From assembly GCF_018866305.1 (NCBI RefSeq), contig NZ_CP076456.1, positions 1,178,001-1,242,000 on the forward strand: a stretch of DNA of 64,000 nt, in the 5' to 3' direction. The stretch is from Arthrobacter sunyaminii (lineage in GTDB: Bacteria; Actinomycetota; Actinomycetes; Actinomycetales; Micrococcaceae). The notes below the pieces were generated by a model. It was not told where the DNA came from and made no database searches. It was given only the letters and a program-made list of their open reading frames with translations. Shown here piece by piece: positions 26,052 through 35,589 of the stretch (positions within the stretch are counted from its first letter, which is position 1; the number at the start of each line of letters is the position of its first letter). Both the position numbers and the translations under genes were made by a program.

Positions 26052-26623
26052 CGGTACCGGCGTTCCCAGGCCAGCAGGGCGTTCACGGCGGGGGTGAGTT
26101 CGTGGACCATCTGCTGGTAGGTTTCCTCGCTGCGGCGGTACGGGTCCACGACGTCGTCCTCCTCCGGCCCGCCCGGGTTGGCCGTGCGCAGACGCAGCGC
26201 ACGGCCCAGGGCGGCGGTCCAGCGTTCGGAGGCGCCGACGTCGGCCTGTCCGTCAATGTGCGGCAGGAGCCGTGCCAGCTCGCGCAGGGTAAAGGTGCGG
26301 CGCAGTAGCCCCGGGGCGAGTTCCACGATTTTGCTGCGGTGCGCCCGGCTCAGAGCGAGCACAAGATCCTGGCCGGCGAGGATGTCGGCGCTGAGCTGGC
26401 GGGAAGTGAAGTTGGTGGAGTCCCCGCCGAAGACGTTCACGAAACCGGCCACGTGCGGTTCGATGCCCGAACCCACCAGGGCGCCGGTGCCGGCGCTGGT
26501 GACGGTGAACTCGCCGGGGACCATGGCGTCGAAGCCGGCCTGGAGCAGGCGCTCGGCCATGGGGGAGCGGCAGATGTTGCCGGTGCAGACGGTCAGGATG
26601 CGGAACGGGGTGTTAATGCTCAT
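26048..26623 (-). CDS. Low-molecular-weight protein tyrosine phosphatase (Wzb-like)
   Basis: 191 residues. The P-loop VCTGNICRSP carries the nucleophile C13 and R19; the general acid Asp is in DDVVDPYRRS near residue 160. In polysaccharide systems such phosphatases dephosphorylate the BY-kinase tyrosine cluster. The fused Wzz/BY-kinase at 9615-11114 is the obvious candidate substrate, though the genes are 15 kb apart. ATG 26623 has GAGGAC close upstream. Coupled by 4-bp overlap to the VanZ gene. Confidence 0.9.
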   Translation of the reverse strand: MSINTPFRILTVCTGNICRSPMAERLLQAGFDAMVPGEFTVTSAGTGALVGSGIEPHVAGFVNVFGGDSTNFTSRQLSADILAGQDLVLALSRAHRSKIVELAPGLLRRTFTLRELARLLPHIDGQADVGASERWTAALGRALRLRTANPGGPEEDDVVDPYRRSEETYQQMVHELTPAVNALLAWERRYR

Positions 26624-26899
26624 GTCCTCGGGCTTCGAATTGCGCGTCTTTATGGTTGCTATTGCGTGTACTGCGGATGCTTTGGAGCGCTAAAACGGGC
26701 GTTTGCGGACAAATCCACGGTTCATTGCGCTGTTGTTGAGGTTACCTTGTGCGGGCCTTGAGCTTTGGCCAAACGTTGCATCAACCCTGCGGGAAGGACG
26801 CGCTGTTTCTTGAGGACGGGGCGGCAAAGTAATACCCAGCGGCAAGGAAAACCTTCCTAGGCCGAAGCAGTCTCAAGCACAACGAACAAGGGGAACACA

Positions 26900-27469
26900 A
26901 TGAACAAGATGGCTAAAGGCGCACTGGCAATCGGCGTAGGCGCAGCACTCCTCCTCGGCGGCGGCGGAACCCTCGCCGTCTGGAACCAGACGCAGGCAGC
27001 CAATGCCGGCCAGATCCAAGCTGGTGACCTGGAACTGACGACCCAGCCCGGTGTGTGGAAGAACGCCTACGGCACTGTGGTGGACCTGGTCCCCAACAAT
27101 GGCATCGAAGATTACAAGGTCGTTCCGGGCGATGTCCTCACTTACAGCCAGGAGATGAACGTCAAGCTCACGGGTGACCTGATGCAGGCCAAGCTCTCCA
27201 TCCAGAACCTTCCCAAGAGCGAATTTGCTCTGCAGAACGTGAGCATCGAGAACGTTGTTGTCAGGGACTCCGCAGGCAAGGATCTGAAGGACGCCATCCT
27301 CAAGCCGGCCAACTCGGGAACGGTCACCGCATCGGCAAAGTTCACGTTCAAGCAGGACACTGATCTGCGGGCCAATGTCAATGCAGTGGCTGACTTCGCG
27401 GCCGTCTCCTACAAGCTGGACCAGCAGGTTCTGCCGACGCCGACCGCCTCAGCCACGCCCGGCAAGTAA
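26900..27469 (+). CDS. SipW-dependent TasA/camelysin-like exported protein
   Basis: 189 residues. The N-terminus MNKMAKGALAIGVGAALLLG followed by GTLAVWNQTQAANAGQIQAG is the alternate-type signal (hydrophobic stretch, then W and AGxIxAG) used by SipW-processed proteins such as TasA and camelysin. The mature domain has the GDVLTYSQEMNVKLTGDLMQ pattern of TasA-like beta-sandwiches. The C-terminus is a short Pro/Thr tail. GGGGA precedes ATG 26900. First gene of a five-gene run whose third gene is a SipW-type signal peptidase. Probably forms extracellular fibres or a biofilm matrix component, by analogy only. Confidence 0.78.
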   Translation: MNKMAKGALAIGVGAALLLGGGGTLAVWNQTQAANAGQIQAGDLELTTQPGVWKNAYGTVVDLVPNNGIEDYKVVPGDVLTYSQEMNVKLTGDLMQAKLSIQNLPKSEFALQNVSIENVVVRDSAGKDLKDAILKPANSGTVTASAKFTFKQDTDLRANVNAVADFAAVSYKLDQQVLPTPTASATPGK

Positions 27470-27557
27470 CACCGGCTAACGCCACCTTGTTCTAACCCCT
27501 GGCTGTGCGCGGTGCACACGCTCCGCGCACAGCCTGTTCCCCCTGGAGATGCATTCC

Positions 27558-28100
27558 GTGAAGAGTCTTCGAGCACTGAAAGCGACCGGCCTGATCCTTG
27601 CCGCCGTGGTGCTCGGGCTGATGACAGTCCAGGGAAGCTACGCACTATGGAACGCAGCAGTGCCGTCCAACGCCGGCACCATCCAAGCAGCGGACTTCAA
27701 AGTGACGGTCAAAGACACGCTGCTGTCACCGGGCCAGGAGTTACAGTTACCGGCAGCCAAACTGAGTATGGCTTCGAGGGAATTGATCACACCGGTCAGC
27801 GTCGCCAGCGCTGTGAACGTCACTCGGGATTCTCCTTTTAGGAGCATCACAACCCTGACGGTGAACCCGGTTGCCGCGCCGCTGGTTGTTGGCGTTGCCC
27901 TCAGCAACACCAACGGAACCTGCCCGGCAGTTGCCGCCATGTACAAGGCTTCGGCAGCCACGCTGCCCCAGAAAACGATGGTGAAGCAGACCTTCTGCTT
28001 CCGTACGGCGCTAAAAGACGGAACCACGAATCAGATGCTCGGCGTTCCCGTAATTGGACCCTCGGCAACACTCGACGTGACGCAGGTCGCTTCCAATTGA
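27558..28100 (+). CDS. Second SipW-dependent exported protein
   Basis: 180 residues from GTG 27558, with GGAG 9 nt upstream (an ATG at 27549 is too close to that site). A hydrophobic signal is followed by SYALWNAAVPSNAGTIQAADF, the same W...AGTIQA pattern as in the upstream gene. The mature part is beta-rich with two Cys (GTCPAV, TFCFRT) that could form a disulfide. Stop overlaps the region before the signal peptidase gene. Distantly related to the first gene, so a minor fibre subunit or anchor is plausible. Confidence 0.72.
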   Translation: MKSLRALKATGLILAAVVLGLMTVQGSYALWNAAVPSNAGTIQAADFKVTVKDTLLSPGQELQLPAAKLSMASRELITPVSVASAVNVTRDSPFRSITTLTVNPVAAPLVVGVALSNTNGTCPAVAAMYKASAATLPQKTMVKQTFCFRTALKDGTTNQMLGVPVIGPSATLDVTQVASN

Positions 28101-28129
28101 TTCAAACTAGAGACGAGATAGGAAAAACC

Positions 28130-28903
28130 ATGAGCGGTCGCAGGAAAGCGGAAGTCAAAGCCAGCCCCCTGAGCTTCATCGCCACCGGCGTCAGCTACAT
28201 CGCGCTTTGCCTCGCAGCCCTGGCCGCCCTCGCTCTGGTTGTCGTTCCGATGCTCACCGGCTCACAGACCTATAGCGTCCTCACCAGCTCCATGGCCCCG
28301 AAGTACGCACCAGGAACCTTCCTAGTGGTCAAGCCCATTCCCTTCGAGGAACTGCGCATTGGCGACGTCATCACCTACCAGATTGAATCCGGTTCTCCGG
28401 CCGTCATCACCCACCGCATCACCGCCATTAGCGCGGAGCAGAGCGGAGAAATGGTGTTCACCACCAAGGGCGACAACAACGACGTTGAAGACGAACTGCC
28501 GGTGCGGGAAATCCAGGTCAAGGGAAAGCTCTTCTATGCGGTCCCGTTTGTCGGCTTCATTGCCAACGGTCTGGGCAACTCCGACCGCGGTGCCATCGCC
28601 CAGTGGGCAGCCTTCGCGCTGATGGGATACGGAGTGGTTGCTCTGGTCCGCGGTGCCCTGGCTAAGAAGCGCAACGACGACGACGCCTCCTCGGAAGGTC
28701 CGACCGGGCAGGCCCCCGGCGCCGGCGGCGATGACGGCACCATCTTCCCGAGCTTCGGCTCCTCGGCCGGCAGCGGCTCGGACATCCTCGAGTTCAGCGA
28801 TCCCATCCTGACGGACTGCGACGGCTGCGACCATGACCACTCCCGTGACGACAACACCTCAGGCCGCCACCGCGTCCAAACCCGAAAGCGCGCCACCGTC
28901 TGA
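28130..28903 (+). CDS. SipW-type (Ser-His, ER-like) signal peptidase I
   Basis: 257 residues from ATG 28130, with AGGA 8 nt upstream. After a membrane helix (20-45) come the catalytic Ser54 in VLTSSMAPKYAPG and His95 in VITHRI, replacing the Lys of ordinary bacterial signal peptidases, then the GDNND box (114-118). A second membrane helix follows around 165-185, and a cytoplasmic acidic tail rich in Gly/Asp. This is the archaeal/ER-like form, as in SipW, that matures TasA-like proteins. The stop overlaps the next ATG (TGATG). Confidence 0.88.
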   Translation: MSGRRKAEVKASPLSFIATGVSYIALCLAALAALALVVVPMLTGSQTYSVLTSSMAPKYAPGTFLVVKPIPFEELRIGDVITYQIESGSPAVITHRITAISAEQSGEMVFTTKGDNNDVEDELPVREIQVKGKLFYAVPFVGFIANGLGNSDRGAIAQWAAFALMGYGVVALVRGALAKKRNDDDASSEGPTGQAPGAGGDDGTIFPSFGSSAGSGSDILEFSDPILTDCDGCDHDHSRDDNTSGRHRVQTRKRATV

Positions 28904-29811
28904 TGAATCGGTCTACAGCATCCACGGCGGGATGGTGCCGGCGATTAATCGGCGCGTCCGCCGTCGGAGCTGTTGCCGCAGCCGTATCCCTGGCCGGAGC
29001 GCCCGGCGCTTTCGCGGCCGATGACTATCTCGAATTCAGTCTCGACGGAACGACGTACGCACCGTCGATAGCCGCACCGATCTTCAGCGAAGCATTCCAC
29101 TATGTTCCCGGTGCAGCTACCGGATCTACCCTGTGGATCCGCAACGGCAGCGGGGAGCCGGCCCGGCTGTCCGCTGCTGCTGTGATGGTCCGGTCCGATC
29201 CTCAGCTGAACGGCCAGCTCGGCCTGACAGCGGGACTTACTTCCGGCCTCCCGGGTCGCTCTGTCCTGGGGCCGCAGGGCAGCTGTACCGATGTCCCGGA
29301 GATCTGGGACCTAGGCTCCGGGGAGGAACACGCGTTGAGTCTGGTGGTGGACCTTTCCATTGATGCGCCGAATGAGACGATGAACCGTTCGGCAGACGTC
29401 GATATGATTTTCCTCCTGGAATCCACAGACGCTGCGCCCCGCCGGGCCTGTGATGCACTGTTTGGTCCAGGTGAGCCCGCTGAATTCGGTGCAGCTCCTG
29501 GCAGCCCTGGACCGAGGTTGACAGCTGGGTCTTCCGCAGAGCCGGTGACATTGCCCGGGATATCCGATGCCGGGGAGACGGCAGGACCCAACAGTGTTTT
29601 TCCGGCTGCCCTGCCGGAACGCCAAGCTGAAGCACGTGCGCCCCAGGCTGTTGTCCCAGCCGAGCAGCAGCCTCCGGCCGGCATTACCCCGGCGGGCTTC
29701 CAGAGCACCGTGGAACCAATCATCCGGTCACTCTCGGGTACGCTCCTGATAGGTATGTCGGTGGCTTTCTGCGCCGCAGTAGTTCTTCGTTTACGGAATA
29801 GGTCAGCATGA
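28903..29811 (+). CDS. Exported, C-terminally membrane-anchored protein of the SipW operon
   Basis: 302 residues. The signal peptide ends near GAPGAFAADD. An extracellular beta-rich domain (about 37-170) has two Cys, in GSCTDVP and RRACDAL. A low-complexity Pro/Ala/Glu linker follows, then a C-terminal membrane helix (about 278-295) and RLRNRSA. That layout suggests a cell-bound anchor or chaperone for the SipW substrates. Start overlaps the peptidase stop by one base. Family unknown to me. Confidence 0.7.
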   Translation: MNRSTASTAGWCRRLIGASAVGAVAAAVSLAGAPGAFAADDYLEFSLDGTTYAPSIAAPIFSEAFHYVPGAATGSTLWIRNGSGEPARLSAAAVMVRSDPQLNGQLGLTAGLTSGLPGRSVLGPQGSCTDVPEIWDLGSGEEHALSLVVDLSIDAPNETMNRSADVDMIFLLESTDAAPRRACDALFGPGEPAEFGAAPGSPGPRLTAGSSAEPVTLPGISDAGETAGPNSVFPAALPERQAEARAPQAVVPAEQQPPAGITPAGFQSTVEPIIRSLSGTLLIGMSVAFCAAVVLRLRNRSA

Positions 29812-30413
29812 GCAGGGAACAGTTGGGGGCTGTGCCGGGGGACGAAAGCCAGCCCGTGCCGGAGAAGCGTCTGGGGTGGTTTGGGCGCCTCCGGTCCCAG
29901 CCCGGATTTCGTACGGCGTCAGTTGCTTTTGTACTGACCGTGGTGCTGGGAATAGGTAGTACCGTTGCCTACGCCTACTGGGGCCAGCGGAACACCGTGA
30001 CGCAGCTCGTGACCACCGAGCGCCAGGCGCTTCCAGCGATCACGGGAAAACCTACCTGCCGTCAGTTCGCGAGCGTGGGCATCGTCTACATCGACTATAC
30101 GAAGGTTGATCCGGTTCTACTCCCAAGCGGCGCCCAGATTCTCGTTACCGTTTCAGCTAGGGGACGAGAAGCTAAAAAGAGCTTCGTAGTCGAAAATACT
30201 GGCTCTTTCGCTTTGAGGGACCTGCCAGGCCTTGATGACTTCATCGGGCCGTCGATTGATTCCAAGACGATATATGTCGATGTAGCCACGGCATACGTAG
30301 AGCCGCTTCCTCAGCGGCTGCCAGAGGCGCTGAACGCTTCAACGAAAATTATTGGCCCCACGCCCTCGGCGGGGGCTGTAGAAGCGAGATTCCGGGCGTC
30401 GTACTTCTGTTAG
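29808..30413 (+). CDS. Single-pass exported protein ending the SipW operon
   Basis: 201 residues. A cytoplasmic N-terminus of about 35 residues (KRLGWFGRLRSQ) precedes one membrane helix, then AYAYWGQRNTVTQLVT and an extracellular domain with a Cys pair (TCRQF and the C-terminal YFC). The AYAYW stretch resembles the tail of the alternate-type signal, so it may also be a peptidase substrate. ATGA overlap with the preceding gene. No recognised family. Confidence 0.68.
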   Translation: MSREQLGAVPGDESQPVPEKRLGWFGRLRSQPGFRTASVAFVLTVVLGIGSTVAYAYWGQRNTVTQLVTTERQALPAITGKPTCRQFASVGIVYIDYTKVDPVLLPSGAQILVTVSARGREAKKSFVVENTGSFALRDLPGLDDFIGPSIDSKTIYVDVATAYVEPLPQRLPEALNASTKIIGPTPSAGAVEARFRASYFC

Positions 30414-30432
30414 CTAGGCTGTGCTTCCACCA

Positions 30433-31821
30433 CTAACGCCCGCCGTCGTCGTCGTAAACATCCGGAATGCCGTCCTGGTCCGCGTCGGCCGTCTCCTCTT
30501 CCTGCACCAGCCGGTAGTGCCGGTTGCGGATCCGCAGCAGGATTGAGGCCAGCAGTGCGGCTGTGACCGACGCCGCCAGGATGGCGACCTTCGAGTGGTC
30601 GTTGTGCTCAGTTCCCGGATCGAAGCTCAGGTCGTTAACCAGCAGGGACACGGTGAAGCCGATCCCGGCCAGGATGCCGATGCCGAGCAGGTCGATCCAT
30701 TTCACGCTGGAATCCAGCCGGGCGCGGGTGGCGGCGGTGACCACCCACGTGGTGGTCAGGATGCCCAGCGGCTTGCCCAGCACCAAGCCGGCCAGGATGC
30801 CGAGCGCCACCGGGTCGGTCAGTGCCGAGCCCAGACCGTTGAAACCGCCGATCGCCACGCCCGCGGAGAAGAACGCAAACACCGGCACAGCAAAACCGGT
30901 GGAAACCGGACGGAATCGGTGTTCGAAGATTTCCGCCAGCCCCGGCTTGCCCGGCTGCGGCTGCACCGGTGTGCCGTCGGGGCCGCGGCGCAGCACCGGA
31001 ATGCAGAAGCCCAGCAGCACGCCGGCCACTGTGGCGTGTACGCCGGACGCGTGCATCAGCGCCCACACGGCCACTCCGATGGGCAGCAGGACCAGCCAGG
31101 CGGCCGCCGGATGGGTGCCGAAGAACCGCCGCTTGGACTGCGCCAGGTACAGGAACAGCGCCAGCGGGGCCAGCATGACCAGCAGATAGAGCAGGTGCAC
31201 GTCTTCGGAGTAAAAGAACGCAATGATGGTGATGGCAATCAGGTCATCCACCACGGCCAGGGTGAGCAGGAAGATCCGCAGCGCCGAGGGCAGGTGCGAG
31301 CTGATCACGGCCAGCACGGCCAGCGCAAACGCAATGTCGGTGGCGGTGGGAATCGCCCAGCCGCGCATCCCGCCGGAGTCGGTGGCAAAGTTGATTCCGG
31401 CGTAGATCAGGGCGGGAACGATGACGCCGCCCGCCGCGGCTGCCACGGGCACAATGGCCTTGCTGATCTGTCGCAGGTCGCCGGCCACGAATTCGTACTT
31501 GAGTTCCAGCCCCACCAGGAAGAAGAACACGGCCAGCAGGCCGTCCGCGGCCCAGGCGCCCACGCTCAGTTTCAGGTGCCACGGTTCGTAGCCGAACTCG
31601 AAGTCGCGGAGCGCAAAGTAGGAGTCCGACGCCGGGGAGTTGGCCCAGATCAGTGCGGCCACCGTGGCGATCAGCAGCAGCACGCCGCCCACGGTTTCCT
31701 TGCGCAGGACCGCCGCGATGCGCAGGAACTCCGGATAGCTGGAGCGGGCCAGCACCGTGCCGCCCGGACGGGCGGGCGGCACAGGGCGGCCGGCGGGGTG
31801 GTTCTGTGAATCCGGTGCCAT
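30433..31821 (-). CDS. nhaA: Na+/H+ antiporter NhaA
   Basis: 462 residues. Polytopic antiporter exchanging protons for sodium, important for pH and salt tolerance. Family hallmarks include [41 protein letters not shown] (the two Asp of the transport site), [13 protein letters not shown] and [15 protein letters not shown]. The C-terminal tail is acidic ([14 protein letters not shown]). GAGGAG is 5 nt before ATG 31821. Convergent with the SipW operon. Length is slightly above the E. coli form because of N- and C-terminal extensions. Confidence 0.93.
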   Translation of the reverse strand: MAPDSQNHPAGRPVPPARPGGTVLARSSYPEFLRIAAVLRKETVGGVLLLIATVAALIWANSPASDSYFALRDFEFGYEPWHLKLSVGAWAADGLLAVFFFLVGLELKYEFVAGDLRQISKAIVPVAAAAGGVIVPALIYAGINFATDSGGMRGWAIPTATDIAFALAVLAVISSHLPSALRIFLLTLAVVDDLIAITIIAFFYSEDVHLLYLLVMLAPLALFLYLAQSKRRFFGTHPAAAWLVLLPIGVAVWALMHASGVHATVAGVLLGFCIPVLRRGPDGTPVQPQPGKPGLAEIFEHRFRPVSTGFAVPVFAFFSAGVAIGGFNGLGSALTDPVALGILAGLVLGKPLGILTTTWVVTAATRARLDSSVKWIDLLGIGILAGIGFTVSLLVNDLSFDPGTEHNDHSKVAILAASVTAALLASILLRIRNRHYRLVQEEETADADQDGIPDVYDDDGGR

Positions 31822-31905
31822 GGAACTCCTCAGCAGAGAATCCTCCGTCAGAAAAGACGGGGTCTCCGCATTCTGGCACCAACCGGGGGTGTTAACCCAC
31901 CGCTG

Positions 31906-32139
31906 TCAGCCCATGAGGGCGCGGAAGCCCACGATGATGGTGACCAGGCCGAAGACCATGGAGGTGGTGACCTTCATCAGGTTCACCGTCAGGTACCGGG
32001 TGGGCGCACCCTTTTCGTCGCGGGCCTTGGGGCTCTTGTACGCCTCGATCAGGTACGGCGGCCAGACGATCAGGGACCACAGCCCGGCAATGATGAGGAT
32101 GACCGCCAGTGCGGTGGGCAGGGAAATGCTGTTATCCAC
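31906..32139 (-). CDS. SCO4848-family small membrane protein
   Basis: 77 residues with two membrane helices: LAVILIIAGLWSLIVWPPYL and VTTSMVFGLVTIIVGFR. A charged loop (KSPKARDEKGAPTRY) lies between them. This matches the plan of the actinobacterial SCO4848 family, whose role is unknown. GTG start at 32139 with only a weak ribosome site. Lies 12 bp after the DUF2505 gene, so likely cotranscribed. Confidence 0.7.
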   Translation of the reverse strand: MDNSISLPTALAVILIIAGLWSLIVWPPYLIEAYKSPKARDEKGAPTRYLTVNLMKVTTSMVFGLVTIIVGFRALMG

Positions 32140-32151
32140 GGGTGCCCGGCC

Positions 32152-32649
32152 CTAGCGGCTTTCGATCCACGTGCCGGCCTGGCCGGCCTGGATGGTCAGT
32201 GCCTTGCCGATCATCGGCTCGGCCTGCTTGGCGATCTTGTCGCCCAGGAACGGGATGGAGGAACTGACCTTGCCGTCCACGTCCACCCGGGTGCCCTCGG
32301 CCACCGGAACCAGGCGCTGGACGGCATTGACCTTCAGCGGCACGCCGCCCACGGAGAGGTCCACGGAGGCTTCACGGGAACCGTCGGGCCCCGGTGCGGC
32401 CCAGTGCTCCTTCTGGGTGACGGTCAGCGTGGCGCCGACAAACTTCTTGGCGATGTCCGGCAGCCGGTCCGTGGGCAGGGTGCGCACGGCGGTCAGGACA
32501 AACGCTCCGGCGGTATCGCCCTCCACGGTGGCGGAGACCAGGGAGCCGCCCACGTGTTCGCTGACGCTGCGCAGGAAGTCCTCGTTGGTGAACGTGTCGG
32601 TGACTGTCCGGGCGTCGTAGGGCAGGGTGGTCGAGGCGTTCAAAGCCAT
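32152..32649 (-). CDS. DUF2505 (SRPBCC-like) protein
   Basis: 165 residues with the DUF2505 pattern: start MALNASTTLPYDARTV, then the RVDVDGKVSSSIPFLGDKIA segment and a terminal helix. The fold is expected to be a START/SRPBCC-like helix-grip with a hydrophobic pocket; ligand unknown. GGAGGAC precedes ATG 32649. In one run with the SCO4848-family gene. Confidence 0.8.
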   Translation of the reverse strand: MALNASTTLPYDARTVTDTFTNEDFLRSVSEHVGGSLVSATVEGDTAGAFVLTAVRTLPTDRLPDIAKKFVGATLTVTQKEHWAAPGPDGSREASVDLSVGGVPLKVNAVQRLVPVAEGTRVDVDGKVSSSIPFLGDKIAKQAEPMIGKALTIQAGQAGTWIESR

Positions 32650-32770
32650 GGGTCCTCCAGATAGGGATGTCGGTTTGCCGGCGCTCCGTGCGCGTTTGCA
32701 CAGTACAACCGGCCCGGAATCATCCTAATCCGCGCGGGCCTTCAGCTCCGAAACGTGCCCGTCGCTCCGG

Positions 32771-33478
32771 CTACCGCTCCAGGCTCACGCAGGCCACGGC
32801 CCGGTCATCATCGTCGGTCGCGCTCGGGCTCGGCGTCTCGTCGTCGTCGAGGGTGATCAGCAGCGAGCGGCCAATGCCGTCGTCGGGCAGGACCCACGGC
32901 ACGGTGACGCTGGCAGTGGCTCCGCCGTCCGTGTCGGTAGTGAAGTCCAGGTCCAGATCGTCGGAGTCCTCGCTCCGGGTGTCGTCGTATTCCTCTCCGG
33001 CGTCCGAGGGGGACGCGCCGCACAGCCTCTCATGCAGCGTGGCACTGAACTCGGTGTTGGGCGCGAAGCCGCGGGCGATCATCTCCAGCGTGGTGGCCGC
33101 GTCCGTCTCATCGATGGTGATGGTGGTGTCCGCGCCGTCCGGCACCGCAGACGTGTCGTACGTGGTGGCGATGGCGTTCTCGCAGTAGGAGCCGAACGTT
33201 CCCTGGATAATGCCGCTGGCAATGGGGCTGGGGGTGGTGGTGCCGCAGCGGTCCGGGCTCTCGGTGACGCCCGGGACGCCCTGCGCCTCGCAGCTGGCCT
33301 GGGCTTCGCTGCCGGGGGACTGGCTGTCGCACGCGGCGGCCGACGCCGATTCCGAACTCAGCGTGGTTTCCGTGGCGGTGGCCGGCGATTCCGAGTCCTC
33401 GCCGGCATTGCTGCAGCCGGCCAGAGCGAAGAGGGACAGGAGCAGTGCGCCGAAAAGGAGCTGGGCTTTGCGTGCCAT
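32771..33478 (-). CDS. Lipoprotein with degenerate SodC-like domain
   Basis: 235 residues from ATG 33478, with AAGG 8 nt upstream. A lipoprotein signal ends in the lipobox LAGC. A Ser/Thr-rich spacer follows, then a domain with the order seen in actinobacterial Cu/Zn-superoxide-dismutase-like proteins: EFSATLHERLCG, AGEEYDD, LDFTTDTDGGATASVTVPW and GRSLLITL. Most metal-ligand His residues are replaced (one His remains, in ATLHERLC), so it should not be an active dismutase. The remainder has several Cys that could form disulfides. Probably tethered outside the membrane. Confidence 0.6.
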   Translation of the reverse strand: MARKAQLLFGALLLSLFALAGCSNAGEDSESPATATETTLSSESASAAACDSQSPGSEAQASCEAQGVPGVTESPDRCGTTTPSPIASGIIQGTFGSYCENAIATTYDTSAVPDGADTTITIDETDAATTLEMIARGFAPNTEFSATLHERLCGASPSDAGEEYDDTRSEDSDDLDLDFTTDTDGGATASVTVPWVLPDDGIGRSLLITLDDDETPSPSATDDDDRAVACVSLER

Positions 33479-33844
33479 GGGGCAATCCTTACGTGCGGAG
33501 GGATCTGGCGTATGCCCGTGCCATCCCAGCGTGGCAGTGGGCGGAACGAAAATCCAGAACACCTGGCTGGATTGGGGTCCCGGCTGCCCGGCTCGGGGCT
33601 TCCGGGCCGGGTTTCCGGCTTGGGTAAAACCCTTCAACCTAGCGTGTGGCCGGATGGGGCGAAACAGAGACGACGGCGGCACGGGGCTTTTCGCTGCAAC
33701 TTCACCTAATTGGCGGTCTTCACTGTCCCGCCGGGCTGCAGTGTCCTACCGTCAGCCGCACGGCACCCCGGGGGAGGCGCCCGAAGTCCGGCCGGTGCCA
33801 TCGCGCCGCCGGATCTGACATCACTCGCACCTATGAGGGGAAGC

Positions 33845-35524
33845 ATGAAAACACCACGTATCCTCCGCGGAACTGCGCTCGCAGCCGCTGTTGTCCTTAC
33901 CGCCGGAACCGCAGGCCCGGTGTTCGCCGAATCCGGCGGAGCCCGCGCCACCGTCACCGATGACGGCACCGCCGCCGTCACGGACAGCGGCGGCAAGGGA
34001 CACCATCCGGGCAAACCGGGGAAGCCAGGAAAACCGGGAAAGCCGGGGAAACCAGTCAAGCCCGTGAAGGATGAGAGCGCCAAGCTGCGTGCCGCCGTCA
34101 CCCTCCACAACGTCTTCGACCATCTGGAGGGGCTGCAGGACGCCGCCGATGCCAATGACGGCAACCGGGCTTCCGGCACTCCAGGCTACGAGGCGTCCGG
34201 GCAGTACATCGAGGACCAGCTGCGCCGGGCCGGTTACAAGCCCGTGCGCCAGGATTTCTCCTACGACCAGTTTGCGGTGACCAGCGAAGCCCTGGAACAG
34301 ACCGCACCAACGGCCACGTTCTACACAGCCGGAACCGACTTCACCACCATGACCTACTCCGGCGCGGGGGATGTCACGGCACCCGTCAGTGCTGTGGACA
34401 TCAACCTTTCCGGGGACCGGGTTACCACCTCCGGCTGCGAGGCTGAGGACTTTAGCGGATTCGCCGCCGGCAGCATTGCGCTGATGCAGCGCGGCGAATG
34501 CTCCTTCGGGATCAAAGCGGCGAATGCGGCAGCGGCGGGTGCCTCCGGCGTCGTCATCTTCAACCAGGGGGACGAGGTGGCCAACGATGACCGCTTTGGG
34601 CTGGTCAACGGCACCCTGGGTGAGCCGTCAACCATCCCCGTGGTTGGCACCACCTTTGCCATTGGCGAAGCGCTGGCCGGCACTGACGGAGTGGAACTGC
34701 GGCTCAACATTGACGCCGGAGTGCAGACCACCAACTCGTTTAACATTCTGGCTGACACACCCCGCGGAAACGCGGACCGTACCGTCGTCGTCGGCGCCCA
34801 TCTGGACTCCGTGCCGGTGGGACCGGGAATCAATGACAACGGCAGCGGCAGCGCGGCGATCCTGGAAACCGCCATCCAGCTCGCCGAGACCACCAAAAAG
34901 TACCCGCTGCAGAACCGGGTCCGCTTTGCCTTCTGGGGCGGAGAAGAGGACGGTCTGCAGGGCTCCAACCACTACGTCGAGCAGCTGGATCAGGCCGGAC
35001 TGGACGGCACCCTCGCGAACCTGAACTTCGACATGCTGGGTTCGCCGAACCTGGTCCGTTTTGTATACGACGGCGACGGGTCTGCGTTCCCGGAGAGTGA
35101 CGCTCCGCGGCCGACGGGATCCGACGAGATCGAGAGGATCTTCGAGGAGTACTTTGCCGGGCAGAAGCTGGCCTCGGCTCCCACTGAGTTCAGCGGACGC
35201 TCCGACTACTCGGCGTTCATCCTCAACGATATTCCGGCCGGCGGGCTGTTCAGCGGTGCCGAAGGCATCAAGACCGAGGAGGAAGCGGCCGTGTTTGGCG
35301 GCACGGCGGGGGAAGCGTACGACCCCTGCTACCACCAGAAATGCGATGACCTCGGCAACATCAACCGCCGCGGACTGGACCAGATGTCCGACGCCGTGGC
35401 CCATGCCGTGCTGACCTTCGCCCGGACGGACGCGGACCTGCGCGGCGGCGGCGACGTCCGGTCGAAGCGGCTGGCACCGGCCGAGGTCGACCTGCAGTTC
35501 CGGGGTGATGAGGCGCTGAAGTAA
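33845..35524 (+). CDS. Secreted M28-family zinc aminopeptidase with PA domain
   Basis: 559 residues from ATG 33845, with GAGGGG just upstream. A signal peptide (MKTPRILRGTALAAAVVLTA, cleavage near VFA) is followed by a short repeat of GKP units, then a protease-associated domain (about 120-250) and the M28 catalytic domain. Zinc ligands are visible in VGAHLDSVP, NDNGSGSAA, WGGEEDGLQG, NLNFDMLGS and DPCYHQKCDD. It resembles Streptomyces/Arthrobacter leucine aminopeptidases that free N-terminal residues outside the cell. It ends at a perfect terminator hairpin. Confidence 0.9.
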   Translation: MKTPRILRGTALAAAVVLTAGTAGPVFAESGGARATVTDDGTAAVTDSGGKGHHPGKPGKPGKPGKPGKPVKPVKDESAKLRAAVTLHNVFDHLEGLQDAADANDGNRASGTPGYEASGQYIEDQLRRAGYKPVRQDFSYDQFAVTSEALEQTAPTATFYTAGTDFTTMTYSGAGDVTAPVSAVDINLSGDRVTTSGCEAEDFSGFAAGSIALMQRGECSFGIKAANAAAAGASGVVIFNQGDEVANDDRFGLVNGTLGEPSTIPVVGTTFAIGEALAGTDGVELRLNIDAGVQTTNSFNILADTPRGNADRTVVVGAHLDSVPVGPGINDNGSGSAAILETAIQLAETTKKYPLQNRVRFAFWGGEEDGLQGSNHYVEQLDQAGLDGTLANLNFDMLGSPNLVRFVYDGDGSAFPESDAPRPTGSDEIERIFEEYFAGQKLASAPTEFSGRSDYSAFILNDIPAGGLFSGAEGIKTEEEAAVFGGTAGEAYDPCYHQKCDDLGNINRRGLDQMSDAVAHAVLTFARTDADLRGGGDVRSKRLAPAEVDLQFRGDEALK

Positions 35525-35547
35525 TCAGGCGCTGACCCGCACATCCG

Positions 35548-35589
35548 CACACAACCGCCGCCCGTCATGTGACGGGCGGCGGTTGTGTG
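35548..35589 (+). terminator. Terminator of the aminopeptidase gene
   Basis: Arms of 20 bp (35548-35567/35570-35589) pair perfectly, with a very short central loop. A short GTGTTT stretch follows. It lies 24 bp after the peptidase stop. Confidence 0.85.

Noticed and set aside
34008..34070. Tandem repeat as a mobile or CRISPR-like element
   Set aside because: It is the in-frame GKP-repeat coding sequence of the M28 peptidase, not a repeat array.
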